Assembly (NCBI GenBank): GCA_904394215.1
Contig: CAJFNF010000011.1
Coordinates: 1-61,580, forward strand
Source: an uncultured Faecalibacterium sp.
Lineage (GTDB): Bacteria; Bacillota; Clostridia; Oscillospirales; Ruminococcaceae
Direction: 5' to 3'
Length of the DNA stretch: 61,580 nucleotides
This document shows positions 7,804 to 16,575 of this stretch, piece after piece; position 1 is the first letter of the stretch, and every line of letters begins with the position of its first letter. The position numbers and the translations under genes were made by a program. Under the pieces are notes generated by a model, which saw nothing but the letters and a program-made list of their open reading frames with translations, did no database searches and was not told the origin of the DNA.

Positions 7804-10046
7804 CCCGCCGCCATTTCTTAATTGAAGGCATCGTCCAGGGGGTGGGGTTCCGGCCTTACGTCCACCGGCTGGCCCGGCAGCTGGGGCTTTCCGGCTGGGC
7901 CCGGAACACCGCCGCCGGGCTGGAACTGGAGCTGGAAGGCCCCGCCGCCGCCCTGGATGCATTTGGGGAGGCATTGCGCACCGCCCCGCCGCCCCTGGCG
8001 GTGGTGGAGGGGGTGCACACCCGGGACATCCCCCCCACCGGGGAGGCCGGGTTTGTGATCCGGCCCAGCGCCGGGGGCGAGGCCGCCACGTTGGTTTCCC
8101 CCGACCTGGCCCCCTGCGCCGCCTGCCTGGCCGAGATGCAGAATCCAAAGGGCCGGCGGTACCGCTACCCCTTCATCAACTGCACCGACTGCGGGCCAAG
8201 GTTTTCCATCATCCGGCGCCTGCCCTATGACCGCCCCGCCACCACCATGGCCGGGTTTCAAATGTGCCCCGACTGCGCCGCCGAATACAAGGACATCCGC
8301 AGCCGCCGGTACCACGCCCAGCCCAACTGCTGCCCGGCCTGCGGGCCCCGGGCGTTCTATCTGGACGCCGCAGGGGCCCGGCAGCCCGGGGACCCCATCG
8401 CCCTGGCCCAGAAAACCCTGGCGGCGGGGGGCATCGTGGCGGTGAAGGGCACCGGGGGGATCCATCTGGCCTGCCGGGCCGACAGCCCCGAAGCCGTGGC
8501 CCGGCTGCGGCAGCGCAAGCACCGGCCCGAAAAGCCCCTGGCCCTGATGGCCCGGGACAGGGCCGCCGCGGCCCGCTGGTGCGTGATTACAAAAGAAGAG
8601 GCCGCCCTGCTGGAAAGCCCCCGGCGGCCCATCCTGCTGCTGGAAAAGCTGGACCCGGCGGGGGAGAGCTGGCTCAGCGCCACCGCCCGGCTGGGGGTGA
8701 TGCTGCCCTATACGCCCCTCCACATCCTGCTGCTGGACGGCACCTTCGGGGGCCCCGGCCTGCTGGTGATGACCAGCGCCAACTGCCCCGGCTGCCCGGT
8801 GCTGATTGACAACGGCCAGGCCCTGGAAGCGCTGGCGGGGGTGGCGGACGGCTTTTTGCTCCACGACCGCCCCATCGCCAACCGGTGCGACGACTCCCTG
8901 GCCCTGGTGTGGCGGGGGAAGCCCGTGTTTTTCCGCCGGAGCCGGGGCTACGCTCCCCAGCCCATCCCGCTGGCCCGGGAGGCCGGCGGGGTGCTGGCCT
9001 TCGGGGCAGAACAGAAGGGCTCCTTCGCCGCCGGCCGGGGGCGCCATGCCTTTGTGAACCAGTACATCGGGGACCTGAAAAACGCCGAGACGATGGACCA
9101 CTACCGCGCCGCCCTGGCCGGGACGCTGGGCCTCTTCGGCCTGGCGCCCCAGGTACTGGTGTGCGACCTCCACCCCGACTATGCCTCCACCCGGGAGGCG
9201 GAGGGCTGGGCGGCCCGGCTGGGCCTGCCCCTGCGGCGGGTCCAGCACCACTGGGCCCACATGGCCGCCTGCATGGCGGACAACCGCCTCACCGGCCCCG
9301 CCTTCGGCCTGGTCTGGGACGGCACCGGCCTGGGGGAGGACGGCCAAACCTGGGGGGCCGAGTGCCTCATCGGGGACTACACATCCTGCCGCCGGGCGGG
9401 GTCGATCCGGCCGGTGCTGCTGCCGGGGGGCGATGTCTGTGCTGTGGAGATCGGCCGCACAGCCCTGGCCCTGGCTACTGACGCCGGGTGCCCTGAGGCG
9501 GCCCCCGGTTTCCCCCGGCGGGCGGGGGTGGCGGCCCTGCTGCAGAGCGGATACCGCTGCGTCCCTTCCTCCGGGATGGGGCGGCTGTTTGACGGGGTCT
9601 ACGCCCTGCTCACCGGCCGCACCGCCGCCGGCTACGACGGCCAGGCCCCGGCTTTGCTGGAGGCCCTGGCCCAGGGCGCCCCGCCGGCGGATTTATACCG
9701 GCCTGTCTATTATGAAGAAAACGGGGTGCGCCGCTTTGACACCCGGCCGCTGATCCGGGCCCTGTGTGCTCAGAAAGCCGCCGGCGTCAGCCCCGCCGCC
9801 CTGGCCGCCGGGTTCCAGCAGGCGGTCTGCCGGATGGCCCTGGACCAGTGCCGGGCCCTCAACCCGGACAACCTGCCGGTGGTGCTGTCGGGGGGCGTCT
9901 TTTTGAACCGGGCCCTGCTGGAAGGGGTCACCGCCCTTTTGGAAGGGGCCGGGTACCGGGTGTACACCCACAGCCGGGTCAGCCCCTCGGACGAAGGGCT
10001 GGCCCTGGGCCAGCTGGCCATCGCCGCCGCCCGGCCCGAAACCTGA
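7800..10046 (+). CDS. hypF: Carbamoyltransferase HypF
   Basis: Converts carbamoyl phosphate to the thiocarboxamide on HypE, the source of the cyanide ligands. All family domains are visible in 748 aa: an N-terminal acylphosphatase-like domain with VQGVGFRPYV, a zinc-finger pair with CxxC motifs (CAAC, CTDC, CPDC, CPAC) at about residues 105-185, a YrdC-like domain to about residue 375, and a C-terminal Kae1-like carbamoyltransferase domain with HHWAHMAACM and DGTGLGEDG. It overlaps hypB by ATGA. Confidence 0.95.
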   Translation: MTRRHFLIEGIVQGVGFRPYVHRLARQLGLSGWARNTAAGLELELEGPAAALDAFGEALRTAPPPLAVVEGVHTRDIPPTGEAGFVIRPSAGGEAATLVSPDLAPCAACLAEMQNPKGRRYRYPFINCTDCGPRFSIIRRLPYDRPATTMAGFQMCPDCAAEYKDIRSRRYHAQPNCCPACGPRAFYLDAAGARQPGDPIALAQKTLAAGGIVAVKGTGGIHLACRADSPEAVARLRQRKHRPEKPLALMARDRAAAARWCVITKEEAALLESPRRPILLLEKLDPAGESWLSATARLGVMLPYTPLHILLLDGTFGGPGLLVMTSANCPGCPVLIDNGQALEALAGVADGFLLHDRPIANRCDDSLALVWRGKPVFFRRSRGYAPQPIPLAREAGGVLAFGAEQKGSFAAGRGRHAFVNQYIGDLKNAETMDHYRAALAGTLGLFGLAPQVLVCDLHPDYASTREAEGWAARLGLPLRRVQHHWAHMAACMADNRLTGPAFGLVWDGTGLGEDGQTWGAECLIGDYTSCRRAGSIRPVLLPGGDVCAVEIGRTALALATDAGCPEAAPGFPRRAGVAALLQSGYRCVPSSGMGRLFDGVYALLTGRTAAGYDGQAPALLEALAQGAPPADLYRPVYYEENGVRRFDTRPLIRALCAQKAAGVSPAALAAGFQQAVCRMALDQCRALNPDNLPVVLSGGVFLNRALLEGVTALLEGAGYRVYTHSRVSPSDEGLALGQLAIAAARPET

Positions 10047-10073
10047 ATCAGCCTGAAAATGGAGGGTTGCTGT

Positions 10074-10301
10074 ATGTGTCTTGCAGTTCCGCTGAAAGTG
10101 GTCTCCCTGGAGGGAGACGGCAAACACGCCATCGGCCAGGCCGCCGGCCTGACCCAGAAGATGCGGGTGGACTTTCTGCCCGGCATCGCGGTGGGGGATT
10201 ACGTGATGGTCCACGCCGGGTTCGCCATCCAGAAGATGAGCCCGGAACAGGCCGCCGAGTCCCTGGCCTGCATCCAGGAGGCCATCCATGCCCTGGACTG
10301 A
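10074..10301 (+). CDS. hypC: Hydrogenase maturation chaperone HypC
   Basis: Small chaperone (75 aa) that carries the Fe(CN)2CO unit with HypD and binds the large-subunit precursor. The ATG at 10074 is chosen over the in-frame ATG at 10059 because HypC must begin with MCLAVP, Cys2 being essential, and GGAGG lies 8 nt upstream. The 3' end overlaps hypD by 14 nt. Confidence 0.95.
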   Translation: MCLAVPLKVVSLEGDGKHAIGQAAGLTQKMRVDFLPGIAVGDYVMVHAGFAIQKMSPEQAAESLACIQEAIHALD

Positions 10302-11403
10302 CGGCGAATGGCTCAAGGCCTTCCGAAACCCCGCCGGGGCCGCCGCCCTGGTGGAGGACATCCGCCGCCGCACCGCAGGCCGCCCCCCGGTGCGGATCAT
10401 GGAAATCTGCGGCACCCACACCATGGCCATCGCCAGGGCGGGGCTGCGGAGTTTGCTGGCCCCGGGGGTGGAGCTGATCTCGGGCCCCGGGTGCCCGGTG
10501 TGCGTCACCCCGGCGGGGGAGATCGACGCCGCCCTGGCCCTCAGCGGGCAGCCCGGGGTCATCATCGCCACCTACGGGGACCTGATGCGGGTGCCGGGGA
10601 GTGTGCGGGGGGACACCCTGCTGGCCCGGCGGGCCGCCGGGGCAGCGGTGCGCACCGTCTATTCCGCCGCCGACGCGGTGGACCTGGCCCGGGAAAACCC
10701 GGACCGCCAGGTGGTGTTTTTGGGGGTGGGGTTTGAGACCACCACCCCCGGCACCGCCGCCTGCGTGCTGGACGCCGCCGGGAGCAGCCTGGAAAATTTC
10801 TCGGTGTTCTGCCTGCTCAAGCGCACCGAGCCCGCCCTGCGGGCCCTGCTGAGCGCCCCCGACTGCGCCGTGGATGCCCTGCTCTGCCCGGGGCATGTGG
10901 CCGCCATCACCGGGGCGGAGGCCTTCGGGTTTTTGCCCCGGGAATACGGCCTGCCCGCCGTGGTCAGCGGCTTCGACGCCGGGGACGTGCTGTACGCCGT
11001 CTGGCGGCTGGTGTGCATGGTCTGCGACGGGGCCCCGGCCCTGGAAAATGAATACGCCCGGCTGGTGACGGCCCAGGGCAACGCCGCTGCCCGGGCCGCC
11101 GCAGAACAGGTGTTCCAGCCGGCGGACAGCCTGTGGCGGGGGCTGGGGGAAATCCCGGCCAGCGGGCTGGCCCTGCGGCCGGCCTGGGCCCGGTATGACG
11201 CGGCGGCCCGGTTCGGCCTGGGGCACACCCGGGGCACCGAGCCTCCCGGCTGCCGCTGCGGCCAGGTGATCCGGGGTGTGCTGCACCCCGAGCAGTGCCC
11301 CCTGTTCGGCAAAGCCTGCCGCCCCGAGGACCCGGTGGGGCCCTGCATGGTGTCGGGGGAGGGGGCCTGTGCCGCCGCCTGGAAGTACCGCCCCGCCGAA
11401 TAA
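10288..11403 (+). CDS. hypD: Hydrogenase maturation iron-sulfur protein HypD
   Basis: Scaffold on which the Fe(CN)2CO group is built. At 371 aa it has the expected size. Visible motifs include MEICGTHTMAI, GPGCPVCVTP and GVGFETTTPGTA, and a C-terminal cysteine-rich region (CRC, CPLFGKAC, GPCMVSGEGAC) for the [4Fe-4S] cluster. It overlaps hypC and is followed by hypE after 21 nt. Confidence 0.95.
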   Translation: MPWTDGEWLKAFRNPAGAAALVEDIRRRTAGRPPVRIMEICGTHTMAIARAGLRSLLAPGVELISGPGCPVCVTPAGEIDAALALSGQPGVIIATYGDLMRVPGSVRGDTLLARRAAGAAVRTVYSAADAVDLARENPDRQVVFLGVGFETTTPGTAACVLDAAGSSLENFSVFCLLKRTEPALRALLSAPDCAVDALLCPGHVAAITGAEAFGFLPREYGLPAVVSGFDAGDVLYAVWRLVCMVCDGAPALENEYARLVTAQGNAAARAAAEQVFQPADSLWRGLGEIPASGLALRPAWARYDAAARFGLGHTRGTEPPGCRCGQVIRGVLHPEQCPLFGKACRPEDPVGPCMVSGEGACAAAWKYRPAE

Positions 11404-11424
11404 AATGGGAGGAGAGAAACAGCA

Positions 11425-12426
11425 ATGGAACCCATCATTACCATGGATTACGGCAGCGGCGGGCTGCGCACCGCCCAGCTGATCGAGGAGATCCTGCTGC
11501 CGGCCTTTGGCAACGCCGCCCTCAACGACCTGGGGGACGGGGCCGTCCTGCCCGAGCTGGGGGGGAGGCCGGTGTTTTCCACCGACAGTTTTGTGGTGAC
11601 CCCCTGGCAGTTCCCCGGGGGTGACATCGGCAAGCTGGCGGTGTGCGGCACCGTCAACGACATCTGTATGGCGGGGGGACGGCCCCTCTACCTGAGCCTG
11701 GGGCTGATCCTGGAAGAGGGCCTGCCCACCGGCACCCTGCGGACGGTGGTGGAATCCATCGCCCGCACCGCCAAAGAGGCGGGGGTGCAGATTGTCACCG
11801 GGGACACCAAGGTGGTGGAGCGGGGCAGCGTGGACGGGCTGTACATCAACACGGCGGGGATCGGGGTGCTGCGGGCCCCCGGCCTGGGGCGCGGCGCCCT
11901 GCGGGCCGGGGACGCGGTGCTGGTGAGCGGCAGCGTGGGCTGCCACGGGGCCGCCGTCATGATGGCCCGGGGCCAGCTGCCGGTGGAGGGGGATTTGCGC
12001 AGCGACTGCCGGCCCCTCCACGCGCTGAGCGCCGCAGCCCTGGCGGCGGGCGGGGTGCACCTGATGCGGGACCCCACCCGCGGCGGCGTAGCCACCACCC
12101 TCAACGAGTTTGTGGAGGGCGGGCCCCTGTGCATCGACCTGGAGGAGGAGGCCATCCCGGTGGAAGAGCCGGTGGCCGCCGCCTGCGACCTGCTGGGCCT
12201 TGACCCCCTCTACGCGGCCTGCGAGGGGCGGATGCTGCTGGTGACCGCCCCGGAATCCGCCGGGGCGGTGCTGTCTGCCCTGCGGGCCCTGCCCGGCGGG
12301 GAAGGAGCCTGCCGCATCGGCACGGTGGGCACCGGCCGGCCCGGCCAGGTGGTGCTGCACACCGCCCTGGGGGGCAGCCGGGTCCTGGGCAAGCTCACCG
12401 GCGCCCAGCTGCCCCGGATCTGCTGA
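11425..12426 (+). CDS. hypE: Hydrogenase cyanide-ligand synthesis protein HypE
   Basis: PurM-like ATPase (333 aa) that dehydrates the HypF-made thiocarboxamide on its own C-terminal cysteine to a thiocyanate. The diagnostic C-terminus LPRIC is intact, with Cys as the last residue. The N-terminal GSGG and the GDTKVVERG and DPTRGG motifs are the family ATP-binding signatures. A GGAGG lies upstream of the ATG. It ends the operon, followed by a terminator. Confidence 0.95.
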   Translation: MEPIITMDYGSGGLRTAQLIEEILLPAFGNAALNDLGDGAVLPELGGRPVFSTDSFVVTPWQFPGGDIGKLAVCGTVNDICMAGGRPLYLSLGLILEEGLPTGTLRTVVESIARTAKEAGVQIVTGDTKVVERGSVDGLYINTAGIGVLRAPGLGRGALRAGDAVLVSGSVGCHGAAVMMARGQLPVEGDLRSDCRPLHALSAAALAAGGVHLMRDPTRGGVATTLNEFVEGGPLCIDLEEEAIPVEEPVAAACDLLGLDPLYAACEGRMLLVTAPESAGAVLSALRALPGGEGACRIGTVGTGRPGQVVLHTALGGSRVLGKLTGAQLPRIC

Positions 12427-12451
12427 TATCATTTGATTTTGCACGCTCTCT

Positions 12452-12484
12452 CGCCCGGCCGGGCGGGGGGCGTTTTTGTTTTAT
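12452..12484 (+). terminator. Intrinsic terminator after hypE
   Basis: The palindrome CGCCCGGCCGGGCG is followed by a G run and then CGTTTTTGTTTT, 25 nt after the hypE stop. A second weaker hairpin plus T-rich run (GCTTGCC...GGCAAGG, TTTTCTTTTTTT) lies at about 12562-12590. Confidence 0.7.
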
Positions 12485-12489
12485 GTATC

Positions 12490-13345
12490 ATCTAAACCCG
12501 CCCGCCGGTGGGGGGTGTGTGATTCTTTTTATTTTGGAGCTAAACCCGGCGGGGTGGGGGGCTTGCCGGGGGCAAGGCTTTTCTTTTTTTATTTTAGATC
12601 TAAACCCTCCGGGTTGCCGTTGCCCAAATATGCGGCGCAGGACGCAGCCTGCTTGCATATTTGGACGGCGTTCCTCTTGCGGTGCCCTGAATATGCGGCG
12701 CATCAGGGATGATGCTTGCATATTCAGACCGCTGCGCCAGCGGCGGCTTGGTCGCCGCCGCTGCCCCTGCTCCGCCTCGCTGCATCGTCCGCAGGACGCG
12801 CTTCGGCTGCGCAGCCCTCCACCCTTTAGATGTGTCCCCCCTGTCGCTGCGCGGTAGTCCTCTTGCGCTTAGCCAATTTTCCCTGCGGGCGACGGCGCGC
12901 CCTTGTGAAAATTGGAGCGCTGCGCCAAGCACGCCTCGCTGCATCTGCCGCAGGCAGCGCTTCGGTGTGCTTGCCCCCGGCCTGCGGGCCCGCCCCCATA
13001 CGGGGGCTCTGGGCCTTTAACTGCTCCTTCACCCGGCAGCTGTGCCGGAACTGTCAGCTTGGACGCTTTGCGGCTGCTGCGCAGCCTGCACCCAGGAGGA
13101 GCAGCTACAGGCAAGCGAGCCCCCACAGGGGGGCGCGGCCGCAGGCCGCAGGGGGTACCGCTAAGGGCGGCGGGCGGGTTTAGATAAAATATAAAATCAA
13201 AGCGCTGCCCCTGGCAGGGTCCCCGCAATCGGGCGGTTAAAATAAAAAACCCCCCGCAGCGTAAACCCAGAAGGAGAAGTCTGTGGTTCAGAGCCCCGGC
13301 AGGGGCGCGGCCGCAGGCCGGGGGGTTCCGCTATGGGTGGGGGGT
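12490..13345. repeat. Intergenic hairpin repeat array 3 (after hyp)
   Basis: No gene is supported here. Three short units with CTAAACCC occur at about 12492, 12540 and 12600. Then come the same hairpin families as arrays 1 and 2, mostly in reverse orientation: CCAAATATGC/GCATATTTGG (12624-12664), CTGAATATGC/GCATATTCAG (12687-12727) and CCAATTTTC/GAAAATTGG (about 12878-12917), plus the GCGGCCGCAGGCC module at about 13135 and 13308. The hydrogenase genes are therefore bracketed and split by these arrays. Confidence 0.6.
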
Positions 13346-13356
13346 GGGTTAAGATC

Positions 13357-14193
13357 CTACTGCTCGATCAGGACCGAAATCCGGGTCAGGTAGCCGGAGG
13401 GGTCGGGGCAGGACACCTCGTCCAGCACCGCTTCCTTGTAACAGTAGGGGCCGGGGCGCAGCTGGTTTTGGGCCAGAAAGTCCCGCAGCAGCCGGAACGC
13501 CGGGGCGGCGTTGTAGTAATCCCCCGCCAGGTAGGTGACCGCATACTCCCCGGCAGGCTTGACGTGGCAGGGGTGCCCCGCGGGAAAATCCACCACCTTG
13601 GTGAAAAAGTAGGCGTAGCGGTTCCACTGCTCCCGGGCCAGGTCCCCGGTGGACACCATGGCCCCGTAGGAGTGGCCGGCGTTCAGGTGGTGGCGGCTGC
13701 AGTAGCCGATGTGGCTGCACAGGGCGCTGAACACCTGGTCGTGCCCGCTGGCGTTGATGGGCGGGCTGACCACAAGGTATTCCTCCGGCAGGGTCTCCAG
13801 CCCCACGCTGCCAATGTGGCCGGTGACCCGGCTCTGGCGGCTCAGGTCCACCAGGCCGATCTTGGTGTCAATCATCTGCTGGGCCCGCCGCAGCTTCAAA
13901 AGCTCCTGCTGGACCTTCTGCCGCTGCTGCTCCAGCAGCTGGCGGAGGGCGTCGGGGCTGCGGTGCCGGATGTACCCCCGGATCTCCTGCAGGGGCATCC
14001 CGATCTCCTGCAGGCAGCGGATGGTGAAGAACAGGTCGCACTGGTTTTCGCTGTAGTAGCGGTAGCCGTTGGCGTCGGTGAAGGCGGGCCGGAACAGCCC
14101 GATCTGGTCGTAGTAGATCAGGGTGCGCTTGTTGGTATTGCATAAACGGGCAAATTCGCCTGTATTTATACATGGGTTGGGACTTTTCTGCAT
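13357..14193 (-). CDS. MerR-family transcriptional regulator with GyrI-like effector domain
   Basis: DNA-binding activator/repressor of the BmrR type (278 aa). The N-terminal winged helix (TGEFARLCNTNKRTLIYYDQ, then GYRYY) is typical of MerR, followed by a coiled-coil dimerisation helix at about residues 80-115 and a GyrI-like small-molecule-binding C-terminal domain. No metal-binding cysteine pattern is seen, so an organic effector is more likely than a metal. It is divergent from the aminotransferase operon, whose promoter has the elongated spacer and central dyad typical of MerR targets. The effector is unknown. Confidence 0.85.
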   Translation of the reverse strand: MQKSPNPCINTGEFARLCNTNKRTLIYYDQIGLFRPAFTDANGYRYYSENQCDLFFTIRCLQEIGMPLQEIRGYIRHRSPDALRQLLEQQRQKVQQELLKLRRAQQMIDTKIGLVDLSRQSRVTGHIGSVGLETLPEEYLVVSPPINASGHDQVFSALCSHIGYCSRHHLNAGHSYGAMVSTGDLAREQWNRYAYFFTKVVDFPAGHPCHVKPAGEYAVTYLAGDYYNAAPAFRLLRDFLAQNQLRPGPYCYKEAVLDEVSCPDPSGYLTRISVLIEQ

Positions 14194-14211
14194 AAATATT
14201 CAAATTCCCCC

Positions 14212-14242
14212 TTGACTGTAACGTTACGTTACACCCTATTAT
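14212..14242 (+). promoter_or_regulatory. MerR-type promoter with 19-bp spacer and operator dyad
   Basis: TTGACT (14212-14217) and TATTAT (14237-14242) are 19 nt apart, 2 nt longer than optimum. The spacer holds the perfect dyad GTAACG-TTA-CGTTAC (14218-14232). This layout is the hallmark of MerR-family activation by DNA untwisting. It lies between the regulator gene and the operon starting at 14279. Confidence 0.8.
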
Positions 14243-14278
14243 AAGGGCACTGCGATGAAAGTTCAAGGAGGAAAACCT

Positions 14279-15457
14279 ATGCCTGCATTGAGTGACCGCG
14301 TGGGCACCTTTACGGATTCTGTGATCCGCCGGATGACCCGCATCAGCGACGAATATGGCGCCATCAACCTGTCCCAGGGGTTCCCGGATTTTGACCCGCC
14401 CAAAGAGATCCTGGACGCCCTGGCCAAGGTGGCCTACACCGGCCCCCACCAGTATGCGGTGACCTACGGCGCCGAGAATTTCCGCGAGGCCCTGGCCCGG
14501 AAACAGGGCCGGGCCATCGGCCGCACCATCGACCCCGACCAGGAAATCGTGGTGACCTGCGGCGGCACCGAGGCCATGATGTGCGCCGTCATGACCATCT
14601 GCAACCCGGGGGACAAGATCCTGGTCTTTTCGCCCTTCTATGAGAACTACGGCGCCGACGCGATTTTGTCGGGGGCCCAGCCCATCTATGTGCCCCTGGT
14701 GCCGCCCGACTACCAGTTCGACCTGGGGATCATCGAGGACGGCTTCCGCCAGGGGGCCAAGGGCATCATCGTCTGCAACCCCTCCAACCCCTGCGGCAAG
14801 GTGTTCACCCGGGAGGAGCTGATGGGCATCGGGGAGCTGGCCCTGAAATACGACGCCTTCGTGATCACCGACGAGGTGTACGAGCACATGGTCTATGCCC
14901 CCAACCACCACGTCTGCATGGCGTCCCTGCCCGGCATGTACGACCACACCATCACCTGCAACTCCCTGTCCAAGACCTATTCCATCACCGGCTGGCGGCT
15001 GGGCTACCTGATCGGGCCGGCCGAAGTGGTGGAGGGGGCCAAGAAGGTCCATGACTTCCTGACGGTGGGGGCGCCGGCCCCCCTGCAGGAGGCGGCCGTG
15101 GTGGGCCTGAACTTCCCCCAGTCCTATTACGACGGGCTGCTGGCCCTCTACACCGCCAAGCGGCAGCACTTCCTGGAAGGGCTGGACAAGATCGGCCTCA
15201 AGCACAACATCCCCCAGGGCACCTATTTCGTGATGGTGGACATCCAGGATTTCCTGGACCTGCCCCGGTTCGCCGGGTACAGCGACCTGGAATTCTGCGA
15301 GTGGATGATCCGGGAGATCGGGGTGGCGGCGGTGCCGGGGTCCAGCTTTTTCCGGGAGCCGGTGAACCACCTGATCCGGCTGCACTTTGCCCGTTCGGAA
15401 GAAACCATTGACGAGGCCCTCCGGCGCCTGAGCCGGATGGCCGCGCTGCTCAAGTGA
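14279..15457 (+). CDS. PLP-dependent aminotransferase, class I/II
   Basis: Fold-type I aminotransferase (392 aa) related to kynurenine/methionine aminotransferases such as E. coli YbdL. Visible motifs are NPSNPCGKV, DEVYEH and the PLP-lysine region SLSKTYSITGWRLGY. The ATG at 14279 follows AAGGAGG at ideal spacing; the in-frame ATG at 14255 does not. It is followed after 19 nt by an Fe-type dehydrogenase gene and then a transporter. In E. coli ybdL is likewise next to the hydroxycarboxylate dehydrogenase gene hcxA (ybdH). This suggests amino acid to 2-oxo acid to 2-hydroxy acid conversion; the substrate is an inference. Confidence 0.85.
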   Translation: MPALSDRVGTFTDSVIRRMTRISDEYGAINLSQGFPDFDPPKEILDALAKVAYTGPHQYAVTYGAENFREALARKQGRAIGRTIDPDQEIVVTCGGTEAMMCAVMTICNPGDKILVFSPFYENYGADAILSGAQPIYVPLVPPDYQFDLGIIEDGFRQGAKGIIVCNPSNPCGKVFTREELMGIGELALKYDAFVITDEVYEHMVYAPNHHVCMASLPGMYDHTITCNSLSKTYSITGWRLGYLIGPAEVVEGAKKVHDFLTVGAPAPLQEAAVVGLNFPQSYYDGLLALYTAKRQHFLEGLDKIGLKHNIPQGTYFVMVDIQDFLDLPRFAGYSDLEFCEWMIREIGVAAVPGSSFFREPVNHLIRLHFARSEETIDEALRRLSRMAALLK

Positions 15458-15476
15458 AGAGCGAGGGGGAGAGCCG

Positions 15477-16547
15477 ATGTCTGCAACAACCTTTTTTGCC
15501 AATTATACCATAGGCGCCGACGCCTACCAGGCGGTGCCCGGGGTGTGCAAGCTCTACGGCAGCCGTGCGCTGCTGGTAGGCGGCGCCAAAGCCATGGCGG
15601 CGGCCGCCCCGGCCCTGGACCAGGCCCTGGCGGGCAGCGGCCTGGAAATCGTGGGCCGGGAGGAATTCGGCGGCGAGTGCACCCACCGCCGGATGGAAGA
15701 GCTGGCCGCCCGGGCCAAAGCCCTGGGGGCCGGGATGATCTTCGGAATGGGGGGCGGCAAAGCCCTGGACACCGCCAAGGGTGCGGCCTGGCGGGCCGGG
15801 CTGCCGGTGTTCACCTTCCCCACCATTGCGGCCACCTGCGCCGGCACCACGGCCCTGTCGGTGGTGTACCGGGAGGACGGCAGCTTTGAATGCTTTGACT
15901 ACTTCGACCGCCCGGCGGTCCACTGCTTCATCCACACCGGGGTGATCGCGGCGGCCCCGGCCTGCTACCTGCGGGCCGGCATGGGGGACACCCTGGGCAA
16001 ATATTATGAGTGCCAGTTCTCCTCCCGGGGGGAGTCGCTGCCCCACAGCTCGGCCCTGGCCCGCTGCATCAGCGAGATGTGCTGTTTCCCGCTGCTGGAG
16101 CACGGGGCCGCAGCCCTGGCCGACTGCCGCGCCCACCGGCCCACGCCGGCGCTGGAAGAGGCGGTGCTGGCCAACGTGGTGAGCACCGGCCTGGTGTCCC
16201 TGCTGGTGGACGAAAACTACAACGGCGCCGTGGCCCACTCGGTGTATTACGGCCTGGTGCTGCTGCCCGGCTTTGAAAAGGCCTGGCTCCACGGGGACGT
16301 GGTGGCCTACGGGGTGCTGGTCCAGCTGGCACTGGACCACCAGACCGACGAGATGCACAAGATCCGCCGCTTCATGGACAGCCTGGGCATCCCCGCCACC
16401 CTGGGCCAGATGCAGGTGCCCCTGGACCGGCAGCTGCTGGCGCCGGTGCTGGCCGAGGCCGTCCACAGCCCCGACATGGAGCACATCCCCTACCCGGTGA
16501 CCGAAGACAGCCTCTTTGAGGCCATGCAGCAGGTGGAACAGCTGTAA
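15477..16547 (+). CDS. Iron-type alcohol/hydroxycarboxylate dehydrogenase family protein
   Basis: Group III metal-dependent dehydrogenase fold (356 aa), nearest in style to glycerol dehydrogenase and E. coli HcxA (YbdH). The nucleotide-binding motif GMGGGKALDTAK is near residue 85-100, and likely metal ligands are the Asp in GMGDTLGKYYE and the His residues in AHSVYYG and WLHGDVVAYG. Together with the upstream aminotransferase it may reduce a 2-oxo acid to a 2-hydroxy acid. A glycerol dehydrogenase role is less likely because of the aminotransferase neighbour. Confidence 0.75.
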   Translation: MSATTFFANYTIGADAYQAVPGVCKLYGSRALLVGGAKAMAAAAPALDQALAGSGLEIVGREEFGGECTHRRMEELAARAKALGAGMIFGMGGGKALDTAKGAAWRAGLPVFTFPTIAATCAGTTALSVVYREDGSFECFDYFDRPAVHCFIHTGVIAAAPACYLRAGMGDTLGKYYECQFSSRGESLPHSSALARCISEMCCFPLLEHGAAALADCRAHRPTPALEEAVLANVVSTGLVSLLVDENYNGAVAHSVYYGLVLLPGFEKAWLHGDVVAYGVLVQLALDHQTDEMHKIRRFMDSLGIPATLGQMQVPLDRQLLAPVLAEAVHSPDMEHIPYPVTEDSLFEAMQQVEQL

Positions 16548-16575
16548 CCTTTTGTTTTGTGAGGAGTGAGAAACC